Origin: CAYYYW01 sp964476245
GTDB lineage: Bacteria > Patescibacteriota > Microgenomatia > UBA1406 > HO2-37-13b
Assembly: GCA_964476245.1 (NCBI GenBank)
Contig: CAYYYW010000002.1
Coordinates: 1-64,000, forward strand
Length of the DNA stretch: 64,000 bases
Direction of reading: 5' to 3'
A model generated the notes under the pieces. It worked only from the letters and a program-made list of their open reading frames with translations, did not search any database and was not told the DNA's origin. The position numbers and the translations under genes are program-made. Numbering within the stretch: the first letter of the stretch is position 1; every line of letters starts with the position of its first letter. Below are positions 39,918-48,557 of the stretch, in pieces.

Positions 39918-40895
39918 TTAACTTGTATTTTTATTTTTAAATATCTTTCTAATTACATCCTCTATCTTCTCCTCCTCAATGGTAATGTCAATAAAAGGAA
40001 GGCGTCGACTAATCAACTCAACTTTTTTTGCCAACCGCTCTCTTACGACTTTAAAAACAACCATTGGGAAAGAAATGTTATAAATATCGCCAATCTTAGC
40101 CAGTTCTTTCAAGTCGACTGTATTTTCCAAAATTACGGTGATAATTTTTTCTTTGGCATATTTTTTAACAATTTCTTCCAAAAGACCATCGTAAATAATT
40201 TTGCCCTCATCAATAATCATTACCCGCTTGGCTAATTGACGAACATCTTCCATGTGGTGACTGGTTAAAATAATAGTGGCTTGATAAATTCTTTGGTAGT
40301 CTTTAATAAAGTCGCGGATTGTTTTTTGAGCCACCAGATCAAGGCCGATGGTTGGTTCATCTAAAAAGAGAACTTTCGGTTGATGAAGAAGTGAAGCAAT
40401 TAACTCCATCTTCATTCTCTCACCCAAAGACAACGTCTTCACCGGCTGATTAATTATGTCCTGACAATCTAAAAGCGAAGTTAATTTTCCCAACGTTTCT
40501 TTAAACTGTTGGTCCTCAATTTCATAAATTTCTTTATTTAATAAAAAACTGTCGTAGGCGGGCAAGTCCCACAATAACTGATTCCGTTGACCCATGAGAA
40601 AAACAATTTGTTTTAAAAATTCCGCTTTTTTTGCAAAAGGGGCAAAGCCCAAAACGGAAATCTCGCCTGAAGTGGGATATAAAATTCCGGAAAGAACTTT
40701 CATGGCGCTGGTTTTACCTGCCCCATTGGGACCAATTAAGCCAACCAATTCTCCTTTTCCTATTTTAAAAGAAACCTTATTGAGACCAATTATTTTTTTG
40801 TATTGTCTTTGAATAATATTTTTCCAAAGCCCAACCCAGCCTTTTTCTTTTTTAGGAACATAATAAATCTTGGTTAAATTTTTGACAGAAATCAT
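39918..40895 (-). CDS. ABC transporter ATP-binding protein (ABC-2 type)
   Basis: 325-aa ATPase. GLIGPNGAGKTSAMKVLSG (Walker A, about 51-69), LSLGERMKMELIASLLHQP (signature) and KVLFLDEPTIGLDL (Walker B) are intact, and TSHHMED is the H-loop. The N-terminal extension (YVPKKEKGWVGLWKNIIQR) and the segment VFLMGQRNQLLWDLPAYDSF are typical of COG4586 exporters. No permease gene is adjacent, so its partner is elsewhere. Confidence 0.85.
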   Translation of the reverse strand: MISVKNLTKIYYVPKKEKGWVGLWKNIIQRQYKKIIGLNKVSFKIGKGELVGLIGPNGAGKTSAMKVLSGILYPTSGEISVLGFAPFAKKAEFLKQIVFLMGQRNQLLWDLPAYDSFLLNKEIYEIEDQQFKETLGKLTSLLDCQDIINQPVKTLSLGERMKMELIASLLHQPKVLFLDEPTIGLDLVAQKTIRDFIKDYQRIYQATIILTSHHMEDVRQLAKRVMIIDEGKIIYDGLLEEIVKKYAKEKIITVILENTVDLKELAKIGDIYNISFPMVVFKVVRERLAKKVELISRRLPFIDITIEEEKIEDVIRKIFKNKNTS

Positions 40896-40934
40896 GGGAT
40901 AATTATAACCAATGTTGTAATAATAAAAATGTGG

Positions 40935-40963
40935 TTGAAATTTTTAATAAGTTTAATTACCAT
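40935..40963 (+). promoter_or_regulatory. Leaderless-type promoter of trxA
   Basis: TTGAAA (40935-40940), 17-nt spacer, TACCAT (40958-40963). Predicted transcription start coincides with the ATG at 40971. Confidence 0.6.
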
Positions 40964-40970
40964 AAGAAAC

Positions 40971-41300
40971 ATGTCTATTCTGAACATAACCAAAGACAGT
41001 TTCCAAAAGGAAGTTTTAGAGGATAAGGGTGTTGTTTTTGTTGATTTTTATGCCGAATGGTGTGGGCCATGTAAAATGGTCGGGCCGATTATCAACGAGC
41101 TGGCCGAAAGCAACGAATATAAAAACAAAGTAAAATTTGCAAAAGTTAATGTTGATTCTAACCAAGAATTAGCCAGTCAATACAGTGTCTTCTCTATTCC
41201 TAGTTTTGTTATCTTCAAAAACGGAAAGCTTGCTCACCAATTTGTAGGAGCGATGGGAAAAGAAGGTTTTGTTGAAGAAATTAAAAAAGCTCTTGGTTGA
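40971..41300 (+). CDS. trxA: Thioredoxin
   Basis: 109-aa thioredoxin starting MSILNITKDSF at 40971; an earlier in-frame GTG/ATG lies in the promoter. The active site WCGPC is at residues 30-34 and the cis-Pro loop is SIPSFVIFKNG. It reduces protein disulphides and can supply electrons to ribonucleotide reductase, which is encoded at 44-47 kb. Monocistronic. Confidence 0.9.
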   Translation: MSILNITKDSFQKEVLEDKGVVFVDFYAEWCGPCKMVGPIINELAESNEYKNKVKFAKVNVDSNQELASQYSVFSIPSFVIFKNGKLAHQFVGAMGKEGFVEEIKKALG

Positions 41301-41307
41301 AATTAAA

Positions 41308-41730
41308 CTATCCACGAACAACTCTCACCACATGTCCATGAATTATCTTTAGGGTTAAGTGGGCTTTCTGAAGTATATACCATGCCAGGGTCGCTAACCA
41401 ACGTAGCGAAGAATAAATCGGCGCATGAAGTCCTTGTAAAACCTTATCGTCAGAAATTGGCAAAACAACAGTTTGATAAGATGGGAATTTTGTAGATGTT
41501 ACTACCTGTAAGCCCATTTTTTTAAGATTGGGAGGTAATTCAATCGTTTCCCTTCTTGGGTAGATAAAGGGCCTCGCCTCTTTTTCTGGCTTATGTTCAA
41601 CTATTTCTTTTATTTCATATTCTTCCGGCGCTGACAGAATTGGCTCAGCTTCTTTTGGCTTAGAAACAACTCTTTGTCGCTTGTGTTGTTTTATTAAATC
41701 CTCAATCGGGGTATAGTTTTTTGTCGTCAC
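41308..41730 (-). CDS. Conserved hypothetical protein with GTG start
   Basis: 140 aa from GTG at 41730 (VTTKNYTPIEDLIKQHKRQR). An in-frame ATG at 41763 sits upstream of an extended -10 (TGCTATAAT) that ends 6 nt before the GTG, so the transcript would begin at the GTG. The N-terminal half is charged and disordered-looking; the C-terminal half (HAPIYSSLRWLATLAWYILQ, then HGHVVRVVRG) has one hydrophobic amphipathic helix. Function unknown. Confidence 0.6.
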   Translation of the reverse strand: MTTKNYTPIEDLIKQHKRQRVVSKPKEAEPILSAPEEYEIKEIVEHKPEKEARPFIYPRRETIELPPNLKKMGLQVVTSTKFPSYQTVVLPISDDKVLQGLHAPIYSSLRWLATLAWYILQKAHLTLKIIHGHVVRVVRG

Positions 41731-41781
41731 AAGATGATTATAGCAAAAAAGCAGCAAAAACATCCCCTTTCTTAGAAAGAA

Positions 41782-42894
41782 TCAACAGGTGGTTAAGCCT
41801 CTTTCTTCTGCTTCTTTTTTGGTAATACCACAATGAGGACAACAGTCGCCCACCGGCGGCTTGGATTTTTCTCCACAGTTTGGACAAATAAAATCTTCTT
41901 GGTCTTTATTTTTACCAGAAAAACTTCTCTGAACCATTTGTCGATAATTTGAAGAAAGATTGGAAATTTCTTCTAATTTCAAAACCGGTATAATTTCTAA
42001 TAAATCAGCATAAGAAATGACGCTCCCACCGCATCCTCCTCCCAAGAAAAGTTGCTTTACATTCTCCTTTTCCATCACCCCGGCATAAACTTGAAAATAA
42101 GCTTGCTTAATGGCTTCCGAAGAAACGTAAGATCCTCCTTCTGTCACTACCCTTTCGGCAATCATTTTTGTGTTAATCGAGGCTCTTAGTTGACCCTTTT
42201 TTGATTTTTCCAGTTCGTCCAAAATCATGGCTAAAGTATAATCTTGAACCCCACCAAAATGATTTTTTTTAGAAAAAATCCTTATGTTTTTATTTTCCCA
42301 CTCATGTCTTAAAAAGTCTTCAAAGGAAAAATTTGATAAAACCGGGGTAGTAATAAAAGCAATTATTTTCTTTTGAATATCGGTCATTGAGTTTATTTGA
42401 TCATATAATTCACTAAACAGTTCATTCAACCACCTTTCTCCCTCTTTGTTTAAAGAAATAGCAAAATTAACCACTTTTTCCCCATCAAAAGACATCAGGT
42501 AAAGTTGACCAATATCGTAGGGTTTTTGGTACTTCTCTGGTGATGGACTTTCAAAACTGGCCAGACCAGGAGAAGAATATAAAAAAACTAATTGATCTGG
42601 GTGTTGGTAAGCTATTTCTAAAGCCAAGGTAATCCCCTGACGACAAAAACCGCCTCTCTCCTTTTCATCAATCTCAAGTTTTGTCCCTTTTTTCAGATTA
42701 GTAAAAATTTCCCCATCAGTCAGCCAATAGGGATAGGGTAAAGAAACCGGGTGATCGCGGGCAACATGAAGTTCGCTAGATCTTAAATTTGATTCAAGTT
42801 CTTCAACACGTTCTTCCGGAGGTAAAGAATTTAATCTCTGAGCTTCGACGGAATGATCAAAGCCTAAATGAGCTAATGAACGTTCAACTCCCAT
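41782..42894 (-). CDS. Uncharacterised protein with C-terminal zinc ribbon
   Basis: 370 aa. I do not recognise the main domain. The C-terminus has a zinc ribbon (CPNCGEKSKPPVGDCCPHCG, residues about 340-359). A Gly-rich LFLGGGCGGSVISYADLLEI lies at about 290. There are no membrane helices or signal peptide. The leader (42895-43030) is GC-rich and structured and resembles part of RNase P RNA (see findings). Probably a cytosolic enzyme or regulator of unknown role. Confidence 0.6.
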   Translation of the reverse strand: MGVERSLAHLGFDHSVEAQRLNSLPPEERVEELESNLRSSELHVARDHPVSLPYPYWLTDGEIFTNLKKGTKLEIDEKERGGFCRQGITLALEIAYQHPDQLVFLYSSPGLASFESPSPEKYQKPYDIGQLYLMSFDGEKVVNFAISLNKEGERWLNELFSELYDQINSMTDIQKKIIAFITTPVLSNFSFEDFLRHEWENKNIRIFSKKNHFGGVQDYTLAMILDELEKSKKGQLRASINTKMIAERVVTEGGSYVSSEAIKQAYFQVYAGVMEKENVKQLFLGGGCGGSVISYADLLEIIPVLKLEEISNLSSNYRQMVQRSFSGKNKDQEDFICPNCGEKSKPPVGDCCPHCGITKKEAEERGLTTC

Positions 42895-43030
42895 ATTTTT
42901 CCCTGCTCGAGGTTGTAGACTTGAACGGTTCCGGACTTTCCCGATTAGATCGGAATCACCGTAGCGGCACTGTCTGGGATTTCCTACCTGACGGCAGGTA
43001 AGTCACCCAGTTCCCGTCACTCAAGCCTTT
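42895..43030 (-). other. Structured leader with RNase P-like motifs
   Basis: On the minus strand CAGACAGTGCCGC is followed 19 nt later by GGAAAGTCCGG, the order seen in the 5' domain of bacterial RNase P RNA. A CCGAT/ATCGG hairpin lies between them and an ACCTGCCGTCAGGT dyad upstream. The rest of RNase P RNA is not there because a coding gene begins at 42894. A fragment, a mimic or a regulatory leader. Confidence 0.3.
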
Positions 43031-43064
43031 AAATTTCTAATTGTAGATGATAAGCAATTGAAAA

Positions 43065-43598
43065 CTATTTCAAGCTGGCCAAAACAAGGCCTATTTTTTT
43101 GATTACAACGAATGAGTATCGGTAACCATAGAAAAAAGCCATGGTATAAAAAAGATCACCTAGAATGGTGTTTCGAAAAAACGGTATACCCATAAGATAA
43201 CAATTTATTAACCCGCCAAAATTTTTAGCATACATGTCAAATAGCAGCCAGACGCCAAAATTAGTAATCAAAAAAAACAGAACAGACGAAACAAGACCGG
43301 CGGAAATCAATTTTGAAATGTTGGTTTTATTTCTTATCATCCTTCCAATAAAAAATATAATTAAAAAACTTGCATAAACAAACAACATAGTTGAGTGAAA
43401 ACCTAAAATTAGGTCGGAGACTAACATGGCTAAAAGCGGAATAAACATGGCAGACTTTTTTTCAAAATGGATTCCTGAAAAAATAGCCAATCCGCCGATG
43501 GAGGTAAAATTGGGTGGGTGAGGAATGATTCGACTTGAAGCGGCAATAATAATTATGCCAATGGTAGTTATTAAATTTTTTATTAGTGATTTTTTCAT
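43065..43598 (-). CDS. DUF6580-like putative transport membrane protein
   Basis: 177-aa protein with about five hydrophobic helices. RIIPHPPNFTSIGGLAIFSG near the N-terminus and MLVSDLILGFHSTMLFVYAS match the DUF6580 putative transporter pattern as I remember it. Size and layout resemble S components of ECF vitamin transporters. It lies next to cobalamin adenosyltransferase and B12-dependent ribonucleotide reductase genes, so uptake of a corrinoid is a reasonable guess, not shown by any motif. Confidence 0.6.
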   Translation of the reverse strand: MKKSLIKNLITTIGIIIIAASSRIIPHPPNFTSIGGLAIFSGIHFEKKSAMFIPLLAMLVSDLILGFHSTMLFVYASFLIIFFIGRMIRNKTNISKLISAGLVSSVLFFLITNFGVWLLFDMYAKNFGGLINCYLMGIPFFRNTILGDLFYTMAFFYGYRYSFVVIKKIGLVLASLK

Positions 43599-43609
43599 AG
43601 GTTTCTATT

Positions 43610-44283
43610 TTACACTAAAATTTCTTTTTCTTGACTATATTTCCTCGCCATTATAAAAAAAAGGTCCGAAAGGCGATTTAAGTACTTAATAATTAACATC
43701 AAACGCCTAACGTTAAACGCTTNNNNNNNNNNNNNNNNNNNNNNNNNNNNNNNNNNNNNNNNNNNNNNNNNNNNNNNNNNNNNNNNNNNNNNNNNNNNNN
43801 NNNNNNNNNNNNNNNNNNNNNNGAAAGGCGATTTAAGTACTTAATAATTAACATCAAACGCCTAACGTTAAACGCTTCAAAATACCTTACCACGTTTCTT
43901 TCCGCCCTTCGACAAATTGTTCGCAAAATATGAAACCACGACGACATTTCATTCCCTTGAGGTAAAATAAACCGAGTTAATTTAGGTAATTTTGACTGTG
44001 TTTTATCAATACATTGTTCAAATATTTTTATATGTTCTTTTGCCACTTTCAAATCAGTCTTTGCTTCTGACAAAACAGCCATTATCTGGTAAAGATCCTT
44101 TTGGACCATCAGCAAAAATTCTTTATCAGTTTTATCTTTTAGCTTTGAAGTCACCAAGCCGATGAAACTACTTAATTCATCAACGCTCCCGTAGGCCTCA
44201 ATTTGTAAACTAGATTTTAAAGTTCTTTTTCCACTAAATAATGAAGTTGTACCCTTATCGCCGGTCTTTGTATAGATGGACAT
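43610..44283 (-). CDS. Cob(I)alamin adenosyltransferase, PduO type (spans gap 2)
   Basis: Makes adenosylcobalamin from ATP and cob(I)alamin. MSIYTKTGDKGTTSLFSGKR is the ATP loop, YGSVDELSSFIG and HILRTICRRAERNVV are family signatures. The gene is split by 100 N (43723-43822), but the 54 bp before the gap repeats the 55 bp after it. Collapsing the duplicate restores the normal end YLNRLSDLFFIMARKYS and a stop at 43610. The coordinates therefore include an artefact. The segment FNVRRLMLIIK derives from a repeat-like AACGTTAGGCGTTT tract. 3 nt downstream of nrdJ, whose cofactor it makes. Confidence 0.85.
43669..43877. repeat. Duplicate contig ends around gap 2
   Basis: The sequence starting GAAAGGCGATTTAAGTACTT and ending AACGCCTAACGTTAAACGCT occurs at 43669-43722 and again at 43823-43877. 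Such an overlap beside an N run is an unclosed join, not biology. Confidence 0.85.
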
Positions 44284-44286
44284 AGG

Positions 44287-46656
44287 TTAACATTCCGAGT
44301 ATCCACAGCCGTAGCACTTCTTGCATCCTTCTTCATGAGCTAAGGTTGCCTGACCACAACCGGGACAAATGTCAAAAAAAGGGGCTTCTTTTTCATTTTG
44401 TATTAATAAGGGTTGAACCACTTGATTAATTAGTTGTGGTTTGGCTTTCTTTTCTTCTTTAATTTCTTTTTTTATTTCACCGTTTAAACCGTAATGCATC
44501 GCCAAAACCTTCGCCACCGCGTCAGGCAAACTTCTAATCTTGTTCTTGCCGAACCCAAGCGTCCGCGTCCCACCTATTCCTCGCAGTTGATCCATTATTT
44601 CATTTACTCTCTTTGTTGGCGAAAGATGAGAAGAGAATCGTAAAGCCAAGGAAATCATTCGTCCCATGCCCTCAGCCATAGCAAATACATCACTCCCCGC
44701 CTTGCCGACAGTAACAAACACTTCTAGGGGTTCGGGCGGAAAACCACCGTTTGTGTTAATGGTGATAAAAGCAACCCCCACCGGCGTGTTCATTCGATAG
44801 GTTGACCCATGAACAACCATTGGTCTTGGTTTAACTACATAATTTGGCTTTTCTTCTGAAGATAATTTTGGAGGTTCTTTTGCAACAATTCGTTCCAATA
44901 CGCCCGCCCTTGATCCTTCTCTCATGTAGGCAATTCCTTTAAGGCCAAGCTCGTAAGCTAAAGAGTAAAGTTTTTTTACATCGTTGATCGTGTGATTGTT
45001 TGGAGCGTTAACCGTCTTTGAGATTGACGCATCAACATATTTTTGAATCACTGCCTGGACCTTAACATGATCCTCTGGGGTTAACTCCTTAGCAGAAACA
45101 AACCAATCTGGCTTCTTTACTTTGCCCGCTCTTATTTCTTTCTCGTGTTTCTGATACCATTCCTCATATAGATTGTGGCGGATAATATGCTCTCCAAGCC
45201 TATCGCGCCGAACAAACTCAAACTCAAATACCGGCTCAATGCCGGAAGTAGCGTTAACCATAAGCGAAGTCGATCCGGTTGGCGCCTGCGTCAAAAGCAG
45301 GGAGTTTCTTATGCCATAATTTTTAATGTCTGTTTGAGTTTTTCGCGGCAGCTGTCTAATAAATTTACCCTGGGGGTATTTGTTTTTATCAAATTTAGGA
45401 AAGGTTCCTTTTTCTTTAGCTATTTCCGTTGATACTTTATATGCCTCGTCTCTAATCGTTCGATATATTTTATCAATAAATTTTAGAGCCTTGTCCGAAC
45501 CATAGCGTAAATGTGATTTTATCAAAACGTCACCCAAACCCATAGTTCCCAGACCAATTCGTCTTTCTCCCTCAAGTTGGATTTTCTTAATTCCGGCAAA
45601 AACGTACGGATCCATATCAACAACGTTATCTTGAAAGCGAACCGCCGTCCTAACTGTTTTTTTTAAGCTTTTAAAGTCAAACTTTCCTTTGTCGTCAATG
45701 TTTTTTGTTTTGATAAAAGCAGAAAGATTAACCGATCCTAAATTACAAACACCCCAGGGCGGAAGTGGTTCTTCGCCGCAGGGATTAACACAGTTAACTC
45801 TGCTCCAATACCAATTGTTGTACCATCTGTTACAACGCTCCATGAAAACAACGCCGGGTTCAGCGCTTCGCCAGGCCGCTTCGGCCACCAAATCCCAAAT
45901 TTTTCTTGCTTTAACAACCTGGTGAACAATTACTTTTTTACCCATGGCTTTCCATGCTTCAAGATCACCGTCCCATTTTTCATCATATTGGGAATCGTTC
46001 AGGTCTGGAAAAACCAAGGACCAATCTTTGTCCTTTTCAACTGCTTCCATAAATTTATCCGAAATGCACAAAGAAAGATTGGCGCCGTTAATTTTATTTA
46101 AATCTTGTTTTATTGTTATAAATTTCTGGATGTCCGGATGCCAATCCCAAAGCATTAACATTAGAGCTCCACGACGGCTTCCACCTTGTTGAATAATATC
46201 TTTGGTGGCCACGGAAAAAAGTTCGGCCCAGTTAACCGGGCCGGAAGAAAAACCATTAACCTTTTTTACTCTGGAGCCTTTTTGACGAAGTGATGAAAGA
46301 TTAATACCCACTCCGCCTCCATGAGCCATAATTTCCACCATTTGTTTTAAAGTCTCCAAAATTCCTCCTCGAGAATCTTTTGGTGAAGGAATGACAAAAC
46401 AGTTATAATAGGTAACGTTGTAGCCTGTACCTGCTCCTGCCAGTATTCTTCCTCCGGGTACGTATTTAAAACCTTCCATCGCTTGATAAAACTCCTCTTC
46501 CATCTTTTTTTGCTTTTCTTTTTTTTCCATCAAAGCCACTGTTTTAGCCACTCTCCGCCACATTTCTTCGACTGTTTTCTCGACGGGGTTACCCTTTTTA
46601 TCTTTTAATGAATACCTGTCTAAAAATACTTTCTGACTGATACCTGTTAATTTCAT
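44287..46656 (-). CDS. nrdJ: Adenosylcobalamin-dependent ribonucleotide reductase (class II)
   Basis: 789-aa class II reductase that makes deoxyribonucleotides without oxygen-dependent radical chemistry. FKYVPGGRILAGAGTGYNVT opens the barrel; NCFVIPSPKDS, HGGGVGINLSSLR, NPCGEEPLPPWGVCNLGS (catalytic loop) and LLTQAPTGSTSLM follow in order. The C-terminus has a zinc ribbon-like CPGCGQATLAHEEGCKKCYG and ends CGYSEC, the redox-active pair. It lies 42 nt downstream of nrdR and just before the cobalamin adenosyltransferase gene, so cofactor and enzyme are made together. Confidence 0.9.
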   Translation of the reverse strand: MKLTGISQKVFLDRYSLKDKKGNPVEKTVEEMWRRVAKTVALMEKKEKQKKMEEEFYQAMEGFKYVPGGRILAGAGTGYNVTYYNCFVIPSPKDSRGGILETLKQMVEIMAHGGGVGINLSSLRQKGSRVKKVNGFSSGPVNWAELFSVATKDIIQQGGSRRGALMLMLWDWHPDIQKFITIKQDLNKINGANLSLCISDKFMEAVEKDKDWSLVFPDLNDSQYDEKWDGDLEAWKAMGKKVIVHQVVKARKIWDLVAEAAWRSAEPGVVFMERCNRWYNNWYWSRVNCVNPCGEEPLPPWGVCNLGSVNLSAFIKTKNIDDKGKFDFKSLKKTVRTAVRFQDNVVDMDPYVFAGIKKIQLEGERRIGLGTMGLGDVLIKSHLRYGSDKALKFIDKIYRTIRDEAYKVSTEIAKEKGTFPKFDKNKYPQGKFIRQLPRKTQTDIKNYGIRNSLLLTQAPTGSTSLMVNATSGIEPVFEFEFVRRDRLGEHIIRHNLYEEWYQKHEKEIRAGKVKKPDWFVSAKELTPEDHVKVQAVIQKYVDASISKTVNAPNNHTINDVKKLYSLAYELGLKGIAYMREGSRAGVLERIVAKEPPKLSSEEKPNYVVKPRPMVVHGSTYRMNTPVGVAFITINTNGGFPPEPLEVFVTVGKAGSDVFAMAEGMGRMISLALRFSSHLSPTKRVNEIMDQLRGIGGTRTLGFGKNKIRSLPDAVAKVLAMHYGLNGEIKKEIKEEKKAKPQLINQVVQPLLIQNEKEAPFFDICPGCGQATLAHEEGCKKCYGCGYSEC

Positions 46657-46698
46657 AGAACTTATTAGCTTGTTAGGCTTTCTTGGTCTTGTTAAGAC

Positions 46699-47145
46699 TT
46701 ATAATAGTTTTTTCAGCTCCGCCTCAAAATCTTCAATGTCAACAAATCTTCTGAAAACCGAAGCAAACCTGATATAAGCTACCTTATCTAATTTTTTTAG
46801 TTTTTTTGCCACTAAGCTACCAATTTTTTTACTTTCGATTTCCGTTGATTCCTCTTGTTTCAACTCGTATTCAACTTCCGAAACAATCTTTTCAATCTGA
46901 TCTAAGGTAATAGTTGTCCTTTCGCATGATTTCAATATTCCTCGTTTTAACTTGTCACGGTCGAATCTTTCCCTTCTTCCATTCCGTTTGATAACCAAAA
47001 TCGGCAACTGCTCAACCCGCTCATAAGTGGTAAATCTTTTAAGACATTTACCACATTCCCGGCGACGGCGAACCGTTCCGCCATCGTCTGAAACTCTTGT
47101 TTCAACAACGTCGGTATCAGAATTGGCGCAAAAAATACACTTCAT
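46699..47145 (-). CDS. nrdR: Transcriptional repressor NrdR
   Basis: 148-aa zinc-ribbon/ATP-cone repressor of ribonucleotide reductase genes. MKCIFCANSDTDVVETRVSD and CGKCLKRFTTYERVEQLP give the four zinc ligands. VIKRNGRRERFDRDKLKRGI begins the ATP-cone. It precedes nrdJ on the same strand and probably controls its own operon through the site at 47160-47175. Confidence 0.9.
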   Translation of the reverse strand: MKCIFCANSDTDVVETRVSDDGGTVRRRRECGKCLKRFTTYERVEQLPILVIKRNGRRERFDRDKLKRGILKSCERTTITLDQIEKIVSEVEYELKQEESTEIESKKIGSLVAKKLKKLDKVAYIRFASVFRRFVDIEDFEAELKKLL

Positions 47146-47157
47146 AATATTTGATAT

Positions 47158-47176
47158 TGTTATATCTAGTGTCCTT
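47158..47176 (-). promoter_or_regulatory. Possible NrdR box overlapping the nrdR -10
   Basis: Minus strand ACACTAGATATAAC, 14-18 nt before the ATG, resembles one NrdR box (ACACwATATwTwGTGT). It overlaps the candidate -10 TATAAC. A clear second box was not found at the usual spacing. Confidence 0.35.
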
Positions 47177-47345
47177 AGAAAATCTAATACACCATCCGTA
47201 AGAAGTCAAGCAGTCAGAATATAACCAAAATATATCAGGTTTGCCTAATTGAGCTTAAACGCGTTTTAAGAAATCTTATAAAAGGCGATTTTTTATAAAT
47301 TCTTTTAAAAAATTGAACGTTTGTTCTGTTTCGCGGCGAGCCAAA

Positions 47346-48197
47346 TTAAAAAGCATAAATCAACCCTACCACGATTATCCCCCAAAGAAGAATAGTAAAA
47401 ATAAGCGGCTTGTCTTTAGTAATAATCTTTTCTGGACTTTCTCCCTCATCCTTTTCATAAAGCAATTGAGCGTAACGCGATACCCCATAAACCACTAAAG
47501 GAATAGTTATCATAAACCATTTGCGCGCCTCAAAATAAGGAAAGAAGTTGGGAAAATATTGAGATAAGGGCGACTCTATCAGGGGCGGCCTCTCCAAAAA
47601 GGTATAAAGCGAATAAGTAACAATGGTCAAAGTAGCAAAAGTGGTGGTTAAAAAATCTAAAAGGTGTCCTTTATAAAAAGACAGGGATAGCCTGGTTTCC
47701 TGCCCGTGAAGGACTAGTTCCGCATGTCTTTTTACTGAAGCGATAAAAAGCGAAATGAAAAAAATTGTTAACAGAAACCAAATTTGAATATGGTATCCTG
47801 TCAGCACTTGTCCGCCAAAAGCTCGCAACAGGAAAGAAAACGAAATAGTAAAAATATCTAAAACCGGCTTTTTTTTAAAAGACAACGAATAAAGAAAATG
47901 AAGGAGTAAAAACACGAACGACACAAAAAAGAAGGGGATAGAAAAACCCAGGGCCATGATTAAAGAAACAAGAGACAAAGTAAAAACAACAAAGGTAGCA
48001 TCACTAATGCTCAATTTGCCTGAAGCCACCGGCCGCAGTTTTTTTACCGGGTGCTTTCTGTCGTAGGGATAATCAATAACGTCATTCAAAATGTATGAGG
48101 TTGACGAAAGGAGGCATAGGATAAAAAAACCAATGGTTGTCCTCAAAAATAAATTAGGATCAAAAAGCTTTCCCGAAAAGACAATGGCCGTAAAAAT
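47346..48197 (-). CDS. UbiA prenyltransferase, decaprenyl-phosphate phosphoribosyltransferase-like (5' end in gap 3)
   Basis: Membrane prenyltransferase of the UbiA family; 284 codons seen, N-terminal part lost in the N run. NDVIDYPYDRKHPVKKLRPV is the first Asp-rich motif in the form typical of decaprenyl-phosphate phosphoribosyltransferase (NDxxDxxxDRxHPxKxxRP). ASVKRHAELVLHG is the second conserved loop. Seven to eight hydrophobic helices. It would join PRPP to a polyprenyl phosphate. The isoprenoid could come from the mevalonate pathway next door. A continuous frame joins it to the AmrS fragment across the Ns; that is accidental. Confidence 0.8.
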   Translation of the reverse strand: MFTAIVFSGKLFDPNLFLRTTIGFFILCLLSSTSYILNDVIDYPYDRKHPVKKLRPVASGKLSISDATFVVFTLSLVSLIMALGFSIPFFFVSFVFLLLHFLYSLSFKKKPVLDIFTISFSFLLRAFGGQVLTGYHIQIWFLLTIFFISLFIASVKRHAELVLHGQETRLSLSFYKGHLLDFLTTTFATLTIVTYSLYTFLERPPLIESPLSQYFPNFFPYFEARKWFMITIPLVVYGVSRYAQLLYEKDEGESPEKIITKDKPLIFTILLWGIIVVGLIYAF

Positions 48198-48297
48198 NNN
48201 NNNNNNNNNNNNNNNNNNNNNNNNNNNNNNNNNNNNNNNNNNNNNNNNNNNNNNNNNNNNNNNNNNNNNNNNNNNNNNNNNNNNNNNNNNNNNNNNN
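48198..48297. other. Scaffold gap 3 (100 N) between two unrelated genes
   Basis: The 100-N run is a placeholder. The left gene is UbiA without its N-terminus and the right gene is AmrS without its C-terminus; at least about 850 bp must be absent. Confidence 0.9.
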
Positions 48298-48533
48298 CCA
48301 AAAGAAAGGCTTTCTGTTCCTGGTAAAAAATGATAAAGAGGTTTTTTCTCTATCGGATCTAGGGCTAAACCACTTGTTGGACGACCATAAACCAAAAGAT
48401 AAAGATCACCGGCGATATTTTGACGGACACCACAAACACCAGTTTTGCCTTGGGAAATCTTACAATACCAAGAACAAGCAAGACATTGGACTTGATTGTT
48501 GGTTAATTTTTTAAAAAGAATTGCTTTTTTCAT
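48298..48533 (-). CDS. AmrS-type radical SAM protein, N-terminal fragment (3' end in gap 3)
   Basis: 78 codons of the AmmeMemoRadiSam-system radical SAM enzyme. VQCLACSWYCKISQGKTGVC, GVRQNIAGDLYLLVYGRP and DPIEKKPLYHFLPGTESLSF fit the family start. The radical SAM Cys motif should follow immediately, inside the gap. A whole protein is about 330 aa, so roughly 750 bp are missing. Confidence 0.8.
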
Positions 48534-48549
48534 AATTTTATTCTACAAT
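48521..48549 (+). promoter_or_regulatory. Leaderless-type promoter of pilin pair
   Basis: TTGCTT (48521-48526), 17-nt spacer, TACAAT (48544-48549), 8 nt before the ATG at 48558. It overlaps the start of the divergent AmrS gene. Confidence 0.6.
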
Positions 48550-48557
48550 TTTCTAAA

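Noticed and set aside
42895..43030. Cobalamin riboswitch controlling the nearby B12 genes
   Set aside because: Some ACTGT and ACCTGCC strings occur, but not in the riboswitch order, and the leader precedes the unknown zinc-ribbon gene, not the B12 genes.
43699..43722. Alternative C-terminus of the adenosyltransferase ending KRLTLGV
   Set aside because: It is a product of the duplicated contig end and wrong gap length; merging the overlap gives the family-typical end.
47346..48533. A radical SAM-UbiA fusion protein
   Set aside because: The frame only stays open because of the N run; both domains are truncated at the gap.
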